Position numbers and translations under genes: made by a program. Under the pieces are notes generated by a model that was given only the letters and a program-made list of their open reading frames with translations, ran no database searches and was not told the DNA's origin. A DNA stretch of 64,000 nucleotides from the NCBI GenBank assembly GCA_021399435.1, contig JAJTUP010000074.1, positions 62,001-126,000 on the forward strand, read 5' to 3'. The stretch's first letter is position 1. Every line of letters begins with the position of its first letter. This DNA is from Diaporthe sp. PMI_573 (taxonomy: Eukaryota; Ascomycota; Sordariomycetes; Diaporthales; Diaporthaceae). Of the stretch, positions 21,576-32,577 are shown one piece after another.

Positions 21576-22520
21576 ATGGTCGATCTTTCTTCGCCAACTG
21601 TCGCTATCCTTGGCTGTGGTAAGCCTGCCATCCTAGAAGAGCTTGGATTGTGAGGACTTGCCGCTGAGAACACTTTCATTGCAGGCACACTTGGCACTGC
21701 CATCGCGGCGGGCATCCTTGATCCCGCCAATGGCACAGACTACAACATCAAACAGCTTATCACGACGACTGGGACCGAATCTTCCAAGCAGCGTGTGGAA
21801 GATGCCCTCTGCGCACACTCCTCCAGGCTCACGGCCCTCCTAAAGAGTGAGAATCTACGTGCCATCCAGGAATCCGATGTCGTCGTTCTGGCCTTCAAGC
21901 CCATCAAGAGGCATGAAGTCTTCAGCGTTCCCGGAGTCAGTGAGGCCCTTCACGGCAAGGTGGTCCTGAGCATTATGGCTGGTATCTCCATCGCAGAATT
22001 GAGACGCAGTACGTTCGGAGACCAGGATGCTTCTTCTGAACAAGCCTGGGCATTTCAAGCCATCCGTGTAATGCCCAACATGGCCGCCAAGATTCGTCAG
22101 GCCTTGTCGCTGTTCACGGGAAATTTCGACACACTATCCAAGGAGGCGGTCGATTTTGCCTCCTGGGTCTTCAGCCAGGTTGGTGAGGTACGCCAGGTCC
22201 CCGAGAGTTCATTTGATATCTATGCTGTCCTCGTCGGGTGTGCCGGATCGCTTCTACTACTCGCGATTGACGGTTTGCTAGATGCAGCCGTGGCAGAGGG
22301 CGTGGGGCGGTCGGAGGTGCAGAACATGGTCGTCAATAGCGCGATTGGTATGATGAAGTTGGTGCCGGCGGGTGACCATCCGAGTGTTCTTCGGGAGAAA
22401 ATAGCGTCTCCAGGAGGTTGTTCTATCCGGGCCTTGCTAGAACTTGAGAAGCAGGGCGTGCGGTCAGCTTTCACCAGTGCCATCTTGGCGGCCGCAGAGC
22501 AATCGAAGAACATGTCTTAG
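21576..22520 (+). CDS. Pyrroline-5-carboxylate reductase-like enzyme (two exons)
   Basis: Exon 1 21576-21618 and exon 2 21685-22520, with a 66-bp intron; joined product 292 aa. The splice restores the NAD(P)-binding Rossmann start ILGCGTLGTAI (G13-x-G15-x2-G18) that the genomic frame splits. The C-terminal half has the P5C reductase dimer-domain signature: GMMKLVPAGDHPSVLREKI followed by SPGGCSIRALLELE. The family reduces 1-pyrroline-5-carboxylate to L-proline with NAD(P)H in the cytosol. Length is normal for the family. It is convergent with a Zn2Cys6 regulator, whose stop lies 109 bp beyond this gene's stop. Presence of a dedicated copy next to a regulator may mean a specialised imine-reductase role; a housekeeping role is equally possible. 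Confidence 0.9.
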
Positions 22521-22628
22521 CAATAAGTTCGGCAAGCAAATTTCATCACTCTCGGCTACTTCATAAAGTGCTGATTTCTTTCATTGTTTTTTGATTTGTT
22601 ACAACTTGCACCATCCTTTTTAGTAGGC

Positions 22629-25048
22629 CTATACCCAGGTGTCAGATGACATATCCCAGAAAAACCACATGTCCAGTAGGTTTGCTAGATGAGGTGTACC
22701 AGAGCCCAAACCAAGCGCCGGGGCAAGATGGAAGTCCTCATAGTCACCCACAATGCCTCCACGTCCAGCCATCCCGGCGAGATCCTGGGCGGCCTGCAGC
22801 TCCGCTTGATGAAATCCAGTATGTTGAGGGTCCATTTGCACCTGTGACAAGTACGTTGACTGCTGGAGAAGATTTTGCATTTCAAGCTGCTGCGAGCTGG
22901 AGTTTACCGGGCTCACGAGGTCCGCGAGTGAGTTGAGATATGCAGAGTGCAGGTCGACTGTGTCCTGCGGTGATTCGACACACTCGCCGGTGTGCCGAGC
23001 CAAATCTGTGATCAGACCTATGGCCGTCTTTTGGAAATTTACACCGAGAATTCCATCACAGGGAAAAACTAACAAAAGGCACAGAAACAGGGCTGCGTTG
23101 GGACCAAGCAGGAGCACTGAATCCGGCGCTTTCCTGAGATCTCTTACCGGGAAGGCGAGGAGCGATTGGAGAGTTCCAAAGGCGCCATCGACACACTCTC
23201 TCAAGCCTGGGACGTTGGGCGATGACACCTCACCAATACCGGGAAGATCGAGTCGTTCAAGTGGCGGCGCCTGGTCGTGTGAGCCTCGAGATGATGTCAT
23301 GGAAACTGCAAAGGCTTGTCGAAGGATCATGGAGGCGATGTTTAGCTTGACGCTGTGCTCCCAGAGTCCCAAGAGCGCATTCCAATGAGACTTTTCTAGG
23401 CGCAGAGGCCGATTCTCGGAGAACTCATCCTCATTTTCCTCGTCTCTGGCTCGTCGGTTGAAACGATTCTGCCACCTCGTCCGCCATAGCCTAAGATCCG
23501 AGTTCATGACTTCCAGAAGGCAGGGCTGCATCAGGGACGATGATCCGCGCACCATAACATGCAATTTCGACTGTATCTGTCGAACATCCGCGCTGCAGCA
23601 GCCAGCGATGTCAAGCGGCGAGGTGTAAGGGTTCTGTAGCCACATGTCCATCTCCACAAGGAATGGTGGCGGCTCATCGCCAACAGCCATGTATGGCTTT
23701 CTCACAAAGAACAAGCTCTGCTGCTTGTCCTGGCGAAACAGTGCCAACCACGTTCTCCGACGCCGAGCAGCTTGTTGCTTGTCACCATTGTCTTGTCTCA
23801 GGTCCAAGTCCTGCATGATGCGGAAAGCATATCCGCTGTGAAGGTACGAAACGTCATCCTCAGGATCTTTCCAGCAGACGAGCAGGTAGAAGGCCTGAAT
23901 CGTCTCGATTGATCTATCGCCCTGGGCAAAGGTAGTGACAGCCAGACTTCGAGCCAAGCTGCATAACCGCGTTTGAAGATATGGGTCTGGTGTTGGTAAA
24001 ATTCCTGATCCCGAGTGACTGGCAAATTTGGAAGAGCAGAACAAAATGGTGGCAAAGAGCAGTCGACTCCGAGCTCTCACGTTGTCGTGGGTGTCGAAAC
24101 GGGGATCAAGGAGATATTCCCACTTGGCATTCATGTCGTTCATGAAGTGCTCGAACAGCGCTGTTGACGCTTGAACTGACAGCATGCCGGCGTCAATTGG
24201 ATCGTGGACGGTTTGACTCAGCGACATTGATGCGACATAGGTGGGCATCTTGACGTACAACGTACGTTTTGTGGTTGAAGTGTCGATCACCTGAGCTCTG
24301 TGACTCGGGACCAGAGGTCGGAGAAGTGAGGACAAATTCAAGGAAGGCTCAGCACCAGGGAGCGCTTGTGCTGAGGAACGCTGATAGGTACTCTGCTCCG
24401 TGGAAACACCATCCATTCCGACGGCTCCTCCGCCCTGGTGTGGTCCTTCTTCCGATGTGACAAAACTGAATGGCGCACCTCTCTTCCCTTTGAGTGTTTC
24501 CAATGTCGCGACAATCCGCAACCGGATTTCGGGCGTGATCAACGGCAGCGGCTGTACTTGTTGCTGTTGTTGGAATCGATCAGGCAGGCTTTGGTTTGAC
24601 TGAACAGGTTCATTGCTGGCTGGTGTCATGGGTGGGAATGCCGTGATGCCGTCTTGCCCACCACACGGGGGCGATGACTCGTGATATCGGGTTCCGTCAT
24701 CACCATGGCCATGTTGATGAGAAGACTGTCCGGATGGCTGCTGCCGAGCAGTTGTGGGACCCCGTGTCTCTCGTGAGTGCGGGTGTGTACTTGCTCGGGC
24801 GCGTTTTGACTGTGCAAAGACACACTCGGTGTCATTGGCGACACAACGATGGCATCTGTCCTGCGTTTGCGAGACCAAGCAACGGACCTTTGCCGTGCGG
24901 CATTTCAGGCAGGCACTAGACGGTGCGACGCAGATTAGCAGTCAGAAACATTAAATATTTCCATTGTCGCAAGGTGATATTAAGGATTGGGACGAACACA
25001 CATCGGAGCGCGATGCAGGCTGGACGGCGTTGCCGTTGATGGCGCCAT
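22629..25048 (-). CDS. Zn2Cys6 transcription factor (two exons)
   Basis: Model: exon 1 25048-25002, exon 2 24915-22629, with an 86-bp intron (GTGTGTTC...GTCTAG); product 777 aa. The intron was placed because the long frame has no ATG before the zinc cluster and an in-frame TGA lies upstream; splicing gives a short Ser/Thr/Pro leader directly before ACLKC. The cluster is canonical: C-x2-C-x6-C-x8-C-x2-C-x6-C within residues about 18-44. A Gln-rich stretch (about residue 135) and a fungal-specific regulatory domain (middle third, around FATILFCSSKFA and the RTWLALFRQDKQ block) follow. It is nuclear and acts through CGG half-sites. Targets are unknown; the convergent P5C reductase and neighbouring Mo genes are candidates. 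The 5' splice site is acceptable but not ideal. Confidence 0.85.
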
Positions 25049-25883
25049 GATTCGATGCTACGCAGCGTTTGTGATGGCGACTGTTTCCTGATTCCTGTCC
25101 CCCGCACAGGGATTGATCTCGGGCCAGGCCACCATAGTGACTCGAGGGCTGAGAGACTTTGCCGACGGGCCGACGGGGCCCAACTAGTGCAGTTGATCTC
25201 GGTCCGAGCGACCCGACAATCTCAAAGGGCCTCGGCACCGAAGTCAAGTTCGCCGTAGAGAAAGGGGTCATGCAACTTGTTACAATCACAGCTTGGGGGG
25301 GAATGGCGCCATCTCATCGAGTTGTTCGGGTGAAGACGAGCTGTCGACCCCCAGCTCCGAAGCCTAAAAGAGCAAGCCGAATTGACTTGAACATCGGCGA
25401 TGCTGCTGGTCGGCAGTGATTTACCCTCCTTTGGCCCCCCCGCTTCATGAAGTTGAAGGCGGATGTGTGTGCCACTTATGTCGCCGACCAAGGGCCTCCG
25501 CGTACCAGCGCCTCATTCCCTACAACGAGGATGTTGAATGAATGACCTTATTCATACTGGTGTTGAGGATCCATAAGGTACTGAGCCCATGCTCGTCAGG
25601 GTTGGCGGCGACGATGGCAGAGTCGACGGCGGAGGGACCGGCGGCGAAAGACATGTTACCACAGTTGGTTGCGAACATGAACAATGGGCTCTTCCATGAC
25701 AAGGGTGGCACATGTGCAGTCGACATTGGCATCGGGGTTTGTGGAGGGCGGACTATACATCCTTTTGACGGACATTGGAGGCTGGCCCTGAGCCCGTCGA
25801 GCATCAAATTGACCTTGTCATAGTGTAACTCCGTAAACTAAATCTGTCCTCAGAATTCGGGGTTCAGTTTTCAAAGAGACAAG
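25049..25883. other. Intergenic region between regulator and MOSC gene
   Basis: 835 bases of balanced composition, forming the regulator's upstream region and the 3' flank of the MOSC gene. Two overlapping frames of about 90 codons exist on opposite strands near 25520-25823; neither shows a recognisable domain, so I do not call a gene. Confidence 0.45.
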
Positions 25884-27394
25884 CTATGAATCTATATACC
25901 TGTGTGAACCCCTCTCAATTACCTCCACAGTCGTCCCAACCACTAAAATACACTCCATGTTTGTGGGGATGTCCGTTTGGGAGAATAAAGGAGTCATCTC
26001 CATTCCCATGCAGCCCTTTAACGGTGCACCCTCGTCAACTTGTCGGTGTGTCCTCATCGCCTTGAACGGTTCCACCATGTGTTTTACGCCTGTCATTTGA
26101 TTGACATTGGGTTGTTTACATCTGGGAGGATTAGCGATCCAGCACAGTAACTCGGAATTATGAGGTCGACATAAGATATGCGTACCTTACCGTCCGACAT
26201 GACACATGGAACCTAGCCTCCTCGGCATCAGACATAGCCATCGGCCGAAGGACAATTAATTTCCACATGTCCTCATCATAGGCTGTCGCACCGGATACTA
26301 GACGTATTGCCATGGTTAATGAAAAGAAGATTAACGATCTTAGAATGTAATCGACTTACCGATAATGTTGGCCCGAAACCGCTGAATATCGAGACATGGT
26401 AAAACAGCGTCCATCTTAATTCTGGACGCAAGATCTTGAACACTAGCTATGTTCATTAAGTGTAAGGGATACTTGTATCGAAGTTAGTGCTACCCGCCTC
26501 AGCCCACGCGGTATGTGTACTTGCCGCATCTTGAAAGCCCGTCACTGGTTGATACCCTGCATCGTTCTTGGTAGGAGCACATCTGTGCACCTCGCGAAGT
26601 CGACTGGGGTCGATTCGGAACAAGCCGAGCCTATACCGCATGCCTAGGTACAGAGATAGTTCCGGTGGGAGCTCTCTCTCCATGTTGAGTGCAGTGACGT
26701 TGTCTTTCCAAATGCCACAGTTTTCGTAGGTGTATCCTTTCATTTGAATCTCTTTGTTCGACGGAAAGTCAACCGGAAGCATTACCTCCTTCTCTTGTTT
26801 CTCGCTCCAACCTCCAGTGATCTTGGCAGTCACCCATGACAGAGTGCTTTTGAGGCCCGTACCCTGCCAGGGAAAGCGAAAGAGAATGTACGCATTGCTC
26901 TTAGCTTCTGATTTGGTTGAATCTGTCTGCCACAGCTCAACCTTCAGACTGGCGAGCAATGGATACTGTCGCTGGGTGATAAACTCCCACCTGTACTGGT
27001 CCTTTCCGATGGTTTGAGAACCAACAGGAACCACAACTTTCTTCAGTTGCGCGAAGGTATAGAGACGATCAAATTCAAGACCGGAGGGTACCACTTTGCT
27101 TCTTGAGATTTCGATACCCTGACAGGACTTGAGCGGGTAGATCCAAAGGCTTTGGAGCACCACGGGCTTTCCGGGCACCGGTTGGTGTTCTAGAGAAAAC
27201 TGGCTTCTCAAGTTTGTTTGGGCTGGCTCCAAGCCGAGCTTTTTGTGCGTCAGTCGAATGCGATGGTTCTGTTGCAGAGAAGTCGAGATGCGCGTTATGG
27301 TCAGCGGGACCAGCACGCTGCAGATGATAACAAGAAGCGTGATGAGTACAAAATAACTCGATTCTTGAGGCCTGTCCGAGCTCGACTGATCCAT
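25884..27394 (-). CDS. MOSC-domain protein, mARC-like (four exons)
   Basis: Exons 27394-26525, 26471-26360, 26297-26186 and 26121-25884; 443 aa. Domains in order: N-terminal membrane segment (about 15-36), MOSC N-terminal beta-barrel (SLWIYPLKSCQGIEI near 84-98, GLEFDR), then the MOSC domain, whose pieces are split between exons: YPLHLMN, RFRANI, CRTVRCKQPNV and TG. The Cys in VRCKQPN (position near 372) matches the conserved MOSC cysteine that binds molybdenum cofactor in mARC enzymes, which reduce N-hydroxylated compounds with cytochrome b5 help. The first intron appears to use a GC donor (GCAAGT); the others are GT-AG. The anchor suggests an outer mitochondrial or other membrane location. 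A molybdoenzyme of the sulfite-oxidase family lies 850 bp upstream on the same strand. Confidence 0.88.
26472..26524 (-). other. Apparent GC-AG intron in the MOSC gene
   Basis: 53-bp intron with donor GCAAGTAC and acceptor ATACAAG. It is the only choice I found that joins GFQDA to YPLHLMNIAS in frame. The adjacent GT four bases inside would shift the frame, and reading through gives a stop. Confidence 0.7.
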
Positions 27395-27757
27395 CTTGAA
27401 TATTCACTCTCGTTTTTGTGCAATCAATAGTCAGGGAAATGGACAGGATGTTGAGCCCTCCTTCGTGATGCAGGATGTGCTCTTCAAGTAAAGATCTTCC
27501 GGGCCGAGATGGTAGAGGAGCGGGGTCTGTCAGGCGGAGCCTGTCACCTTTGCGTTCTATGTCGAACACCGTCGGCCCGACCGAAGCCGATGGTGCCCGT
27601 TGGCTCCCTTTCTATCTGACTCAAGACAAAGCCATTTACAGAGACCTGCATGCGCCAGCAGTCCCTTACTACCCATTCGGACCCAATATGCCTTGGGTAC
27701 TCTAGAGGTCTGTAACCCTGGCATATGCATGGCTGTCTCTGACGATACATAGCAAAT
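27395..27757. other. Upstream region of MOSC gene with repeat trace
   Basis: No gene called. About 36 bases near 27620-27660 (minus strand) match 35873-35908, suggesting a small transposon trace next to the transposase relic that follows. The first part presumably holds the MOSC promoter. Confidence 0.4.
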
Positions 27758-28252
27758 TTGGCAGGTGACCTTCACTGCCAGCCATGTCATGGATGGCTTC
27801 AAGAAAGCCGGGATATGGCCCATCAAGCGGGCGACCCCCTCGGGGCCCTCGCTGAAAAACAGGCCATCCCTGGGCTGGTTAACCTACTACCCAAGGCTGG
27901 CCGGCAGGAGAGCGCCATGGCTACTGCCCATATCAACGATCATTATCGCAACCAACTTAGCTCGCCGACTCGCGGGGGCTTGGATGATGTCCTGGCGAGT
28001 ATTGCAGATGCTATCACATTCGCCAGTGCATTAATTAACCACGTCAGGGGCCGGGAAACGCGTCTTCAGCTATACCAGAAGCAACGAGGAACACGCAAAA
28101 AGGTCGCCCCGTCATCAGACTTTATTACAAGTGTATCCGCCGATGATATCAGGCGGGCGGAGAAGCCAGGCTGGATCCGCGTTGTTTATTCCGTCAACAG
28201 GAGAGATCTAGACGAGGGTTTGCGTCGAATAGCCTCGGCCCTAGAGAGCTAG
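27758..28252 (+). pseudogene. Relic of a pogo/Fot-like transposase C-terminus
   Basis: In one frame, 27765 onward reads FTASHVMDGFKKAGIWPIK, which resembles the stretch after the DDE domain in pogo/Fot1-type transposases (phi-x-x-GF-x-x-x-GI/L-W/V-P). A second frame takes over after about 60 bases and continues for 130 codons, ending in a basic region near LYQKQRGTRKKVAPSS, so at least one frameshift is present. No DDE residues are visible. It is a remnant between two molybdenum-related genes. Recognition rests on a short motif and is tentative. Confidence 0.5.
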
Positions 28253-29320
28253 GTCATTGCTAGTCTGAATAGTGATTTTTACTCGATGTACGTGATTCCT
28301 CCGTCGTCTAAGTGGTTGTTCCTGACCAGAACCGGATACCGCCCGAGCCATTACCACATGCTCTCCGCACGGTAGTAGCAACGTCGCCCTCCACTTCTGC
28401 CAACTAAAACCATCTCTCGCTGCTACTGTTGCCTCAGTCCATGATTGTTCTGCTGTTGCCTTCACAAGAACCCTAGTTACGGGCTCATGACACCACGCCC
28501 AACCTTCAACGACCACCTTGGACTGGCGGATCACCGTGTCTGGCGCCGGTGACACGATCATCGAATTCACTTCGACTGCCCAAACCGGTCGTCTCCTCTG
28601 ATTGAGAGGGTCGTCTGGGTCAATCTCGTTGTAAAAAGTGGTTGTGTATGGGCCGGGAGCCCGCCGATTTTGCAGAGTCAAACGGCAAAGCCATTTCGTC
28701 GAATTGGTGCCGAACCAGCCAGGCACCACAAGTCGCACTGGACCGCCCCGCTCCTTGCCCAGGGGCTGACCGTTCATCTTGAGTGCTATCAGCACCTCGG
28801 GGCCAAGTGCTTTCGTCAGAGGTAGATCTTTCTGATATCGATCCGAAGTGACCCCAGCGAATGTGCCATGATCGAGCCCTTCTGACCAAACGAACTGTGC
28901 AGTCTCCATGGGCTGGGCAATGTCAAGAATACGAGAAAGACGGACACCAGTCCAAGTCACATTTCCGATGCGCCACAGTGCCTCAGTGGGAGGCGTTAGA
29001 GGGCTGCCGTAACATTCGTGGAAAGATGTGATGGAAGAAGTTGGTAGGCTGCGTAGTTGGTCTAATGTGAGGGCAAAAGGGTGCTGGACGAGGCCGTCAA
29101 CAATGAGAACCCATCTTTCGTGATCCACGACGGCGGCTCCCATGTGAATTGTCTGGAATAACTGCTCCTCGGATGTCAAGAATGAGGAAAGGTGATGAGG
29201 GGCCGGTGGATGCCGAATTGTAAAGCCAACCGGGTCGATCGCAATACAAGCCTCACGCTCCCGGCCTACATTGGGCATAGCATAGTGACCTGCAACGAGA
29301 GGGGCGAAGGAAGTTGTCAT
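28241..29320 (-). CDS. Sulfite-oxidase-family molybdenum enzyme
   Basis: Intact frame; the open frame reaches 29503, but I choose the ATG at 29320 (359 aa) because family similarity starts just after it. The oxidoreductase Mo-binding domain has the expected cofactor cysteine at about residue 103 in SFHECYGSPL (family C-x-G), followed by LWRIGNVTWTGVRLSRIL and later GGPVRLVVPGWFGTNSTKWL, the pterin and substrate pocket. A C-terminal Mo-co dimerisation beta-sandwich follows (VEGWAWCHEP...SWTEATV). No haem (cyt b5) domain and no nitrate-reductase FAD domain are present, so this resembles the fungal haem-free sulfite oxidase-like group. Known members oxidise sulfite to sulfate; some have other roles. 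A MOSC/mARC-like gene on the same strand follows. Confidence 0.88.
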   Translation of the reverse strand: MTTSFAPLVAGHYAMPNVGREREACIAIDPVGFTIRHPPAPHHLSSFLTSEEQLFQTIHMGAAVVDHERWVLIVDGLVQHPFALTLDQLRSLPTSSITSFHECYGSPLTPPTEALWRIGNVTWTGVRLSRILDIAQPMETAQFVWSEGLDHGTFAGVTSDRYQKDLPLTKALGPEVLIALKMNGQPLGKERGGPVRLVVPGWFGTNSTKWLCRLTLQNRRAPGPYTTTFYNEIDPDDPLNQRRRPVWAVEVNSMIVSPAPDTVIRQSKVVVEGWAWCHEPVTRVLVKATAEQSWTEATVAARDGFSWQKWRATLLLPCGEHVVMARAVSGSGQEQPLRRRRNHVHRVKITIQTSNDLAL

Positions 29321-29593
29321 TGTAGGGTGCAGACAGGTTAATCTTAGCCTGGTACTTCTCAGGATTCGAAGGGAAGGATGACGAAAAGCGCTTGACACGA
29401 TTTCGTTATATGGCGCTTTGTCTACAACACGGAGGACACTTTTGTCGCCGGACTGAGCATTGTCGCTTCGCATCTTCCGCGCTTGGCAATTCCAATACGT
29501 CATGGCCCTTCGAAGTGCCCCCCTCCCTAGTAGAATAGCACCTGGTTAATAGGATATGGGTTTTTGGCGATTAGCAAGATACAGGTTATATTT

Positions 29594-30219
29594 CAGCCAA
29601 CGTCCGCCTACCTATGGCTTTCCGTCCGCCCACCCAGCATTTACTGTCCGCCCACCCAATATAAAAATTTGGCTATACACATTACTAGAAAAAAGATACC
29701 CTGCCAAGACAAAAAAAGCCTATATACTTTAAGCTACTTTGGCCCTCTGGCCCTCTGGCTGCAATACTCTCTGGCCCTTTAGCCTTCTGGCTTTCTGCCT
29801 ACCTATTAGGCTTTCTGCTTACCTATTAGGCTTTCTGCCTATACCCTCTAGCCTTTTAACTATAGTACTTTCTAGCCTTTTAGCCTTTTAGCCTTTTAGC
29901 CTTTTAGCCTTTTAGCTCTCTAATTATAATATTTTTTTTGGATAGAAGGCCAGAAGGCTAGAGGGCCAAAGAGCCAAAAAGTGTTGCAGCTAGAGGGCCA
30001 GAGGGCCAGAGGGCCAGAGGGCCAAAAGGCTAGAGAGCCAAAAAGCTATCTCTTTGTATTTTTAAGTACCGCCTAATAGGAAAACAGCTTATCCTTATTA
30101 CTGCGGGATAAACCTTCTTTAAATTAGTCAGAAAGATACCTTTTTTCTGGTGGTATGCATAGCTGTTTTTTTATACTGGGTGGGCGGACAGAAAACCATG
30201 GGTGGGCGGACGTTGGCTG
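29594..30219. mobile_element. Large MITE with inverted tandem arrays
   Basis: The ends are inverted repeats: CAGCCAACGTCCGCCTACC at the left and its complement at the right, extending through a second GTCCGCCCACCCA block, about 45 bp each. Inside, 29741-29930 carries tandem (T)AGCCTTTT and GGCCCTCT units, and 29945-30050 carries the complementary GAGGGCCA units, so the whole element can fold on itself. No coding capacity. TA dinucleotides flank both sides a few bases out (29589 and 30224), consistent with but not proving a Tc1/mariner-type target site. Confidence 0.8.
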
Positions 30220-31599
30220 GTCATATTCCAAGTCGTGGCAGTCATCCGTCGAGTGTCCTCTAAAAAATCAACCTCCTATTCTTTTTCTCGGACGCAACTC
30301 GTCCATGTTCAATGCCATCGCACTTTATCGTCCTTCACCATCCTCTTCCACAGACCACACGGACAGGTCCACTTCCTGGTCAACTCGAGGCTACAGAGCA
30401 TCCCTACGCGTCTCGTCGCAACTCCCCACCCGCCTGGTGGATAGACAGGCGCTCGAGGACGCTGTCATCGACCAATGACCTCTTTTTCTGACAACCCCTC
30501 CCTCTCGCCCGGAGCTGCCACATCTCTCGAGTGTGTCAGTCAACATTGGCCCCGCAACACTACAACCCACTTGCCCCTCCTCCTACTCACTCCACGCCTT
30601 CCCTGTTTAGTGGACATAAATAATCCTCCTCATAGACGCCGCCGTGTAGGAGAAGCCCCGTCTCGGCGTAGAGAGATGGCAGCGGGGTCTCCCTGGCGTC
30701 TCCTACAGGGCCGGCGCCGCTGCCAGCCATTTGCACCAAGCCTGATGGGTCGTCTCAGCCACCTTCATCATCATGCCCCTAAGCAGATCTCCTTTCACCG
30801 CTCTTTCACGGATCACTAGCCGATGGCCGAGGGCCAATTGTAGCCCAGGCGGTCACGTATGCTGTTTTTGCGCAGACTGGGGCGACCCTGGCTGGCCAAC
30901 ATGCCAGTCTGACGGTGGGATTGAGCCCAGGGAATGGGGATAGGTCGTTCATACGTAGTTCCGTATGCGAGCTCGCGAGCATAAAATGCTAAACATCGCC
31001 GTCGCCCTGCCCTATTCCTGAATCAGTACTACCTCAATAGAAGATAACGCCCCTCGAGAAAATTCTTAGAATCTCTAATCTAAAGAGGTTGCCTATTACG
31101 CCTCGGAATTGAATAATTGTATATAAATTTCCTGCCTTAGTAATGCTTAAGTTATTGATTATAACAGTCTACCTTGATTATACTCTGCTAGCTTTAGCTT
31201 TAGCCCTAGCGCTCTCCTTGTGACTATCCTTGATCTCATTATTATTTAGAATAGCTCTGGTGAGGGAAGTTGAGTTTATGGAGACTGCCATGGTGTGAAC
31301 CAGTTCTTGGGATTTGCTACCGCGCCGGGTAGGCGTCTTGAATGAATAGCTCCGCATATCTAATATGATGGGACACGACAACCTGTTAATCCAGTCATCA
31401 GATTCCTGAATTTTCTTCTCAACATCACTTGATGCCTTAGTGGCAGGTTCCGCAGCCAAAGAGCCGACATTGAGTGCCCCACTTTGGTGACGCAGCGACT
31501 TCGGTCGCCGTAACTCCGCCTCTAACCTCCACCTCATTCCTTTTCCAACATCCGCCACTCGTCATCAGAGGCAGTAACAGCCATACCGTCAGCTCTACA
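30220..31599. other. Intergenic region before NAT gene
   Basis: About 1.4 kb without a convincing gene. Frames at 30155-30478 and 30475-30819 (plus) and 31178-31558 (minus) are open, but have no recognised domain and low-complexity Ser/Pro/Arg content. Bases 31000-31190 are AT-rich. The final 150 bases should hold the NAT promoter and leader. Confidence 0.4.
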
Positions 31600-32577
31600 A
31601 TGGATATGCCGGACTTCACGACAGACCAACTGGACGAGTACTTCCAACGAATCAGGCTTCCAGACCATCCCTTCGACCGCAAGGACCTTACCCTCTGCAC
31701 CCTCTCGACGCTCCTACGGCACCAGGTCAGCCACGTCCCCTTTGAGACCCTTAGCCTCCACTACTCCGTGGACAAGAAAATCTCACTCGATTCGGATGCG
31801 CTGTTTGCTAAAATCGTCCGGCGACGCCGCGGGGGCTACTGCCTCGAAAATAACGCCTTCTTCGGGTGCGTGCTCCAGAGCCTTGGCTTCCAGACCTACG
31901 GCGTCATCTGCAGGATCTCCAAGGCGACGTGGGGTGTGCGTGATGGGAGCTGGCGTCCGATGTGAGTAGCCAACGGGCGTCGATATGGCCTCTTTCTCCG
32001 AGTCTGACCCGCTAGCAGGAGCCACATGGCCAATATTGTGATCCTGGATGGAGCCAAATATCTCGTGGATGTCGGCTACGGTGCCGACGGACCAGTGGTC
32101 CCCCTACCTCTCAACCCTGGAGCCATATACGCCGGCTTACCTAGCCAGGAGATCAAGCTGGACACCAAGACCCTGCCTCAGTATCGTGACCCCTCCAAGA
32201 AAGCCTGGGTCTACTCCCAGCGCCGCGGCGGTGGCGACTGGAACGAAGTCTACCACTTCCCGGACGTTGAGGTGCTGCCCGCAGACTTTAACGTGCTCAA
32301 CTTCTACAACATGACCCAGAGCTTGTGGGCGCGAACCGTCGTGGCGCAGAGATTTGTGCCCGAGGATGGGCACGAGGGAAGGCTCGTAACGACTCTCACT
32401 TTAGTTAGGAACGAGGTCAGGTCGGGGGACGGCATCAGCCAGGAGCCGGTCGTTACTGAAACTTTCCGGAGCGAGGGAGAGAGGCTGAATGCGTTGCAAT
32501 TACTTTTTGGGATTATCCTGTCTGAAGAAGAGCAAAGTGGTATCCGAGGGACTCCGACCGAGCTTCTGACACTATGA
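31600..32577 (+). CDS. Arylamine N-acetyltransferase (two exons)
   Basis: Exon 1 31600-31961 and exon 2 32019-32577, with a 57-bp intron (GTGAGT...GCTAGCAG); product 306 aa. The frame is open further upstream to 31474, but the ATG at 31600 gives the usual NAT start (a helical DxYFxRI segment). The catalytic triad is complete: Cys81 in RRGGYCLENN, His123 in SHMANIV (created across the splice), and Asp138 in LVDVGYG; the His-Asp spacing of 15 matches the family. NATs transfer acetyl or malonyl from CoA to arylamines and hydrazines in the cytosol. In fungi they detoxify plant or microbial aromatic amines such as benzoxazolinone derivatives. Neighbours give no pathway context. Confidence 0.93.

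Noticed and set aside
22498..22505. GCGGCCGC site in the P5C reductase gene as an operator
   Set aside because: It encodes LAAAE in the conserved C-terminal coding region and lies at the end of the gene, so it is more simply explained by codon usage.
25520..25823. Opposing frames of about 90 codons in the regulator upstream region
   Set aside because: Neither shows a domain or splice-supported extension, and they are mutual shadows.
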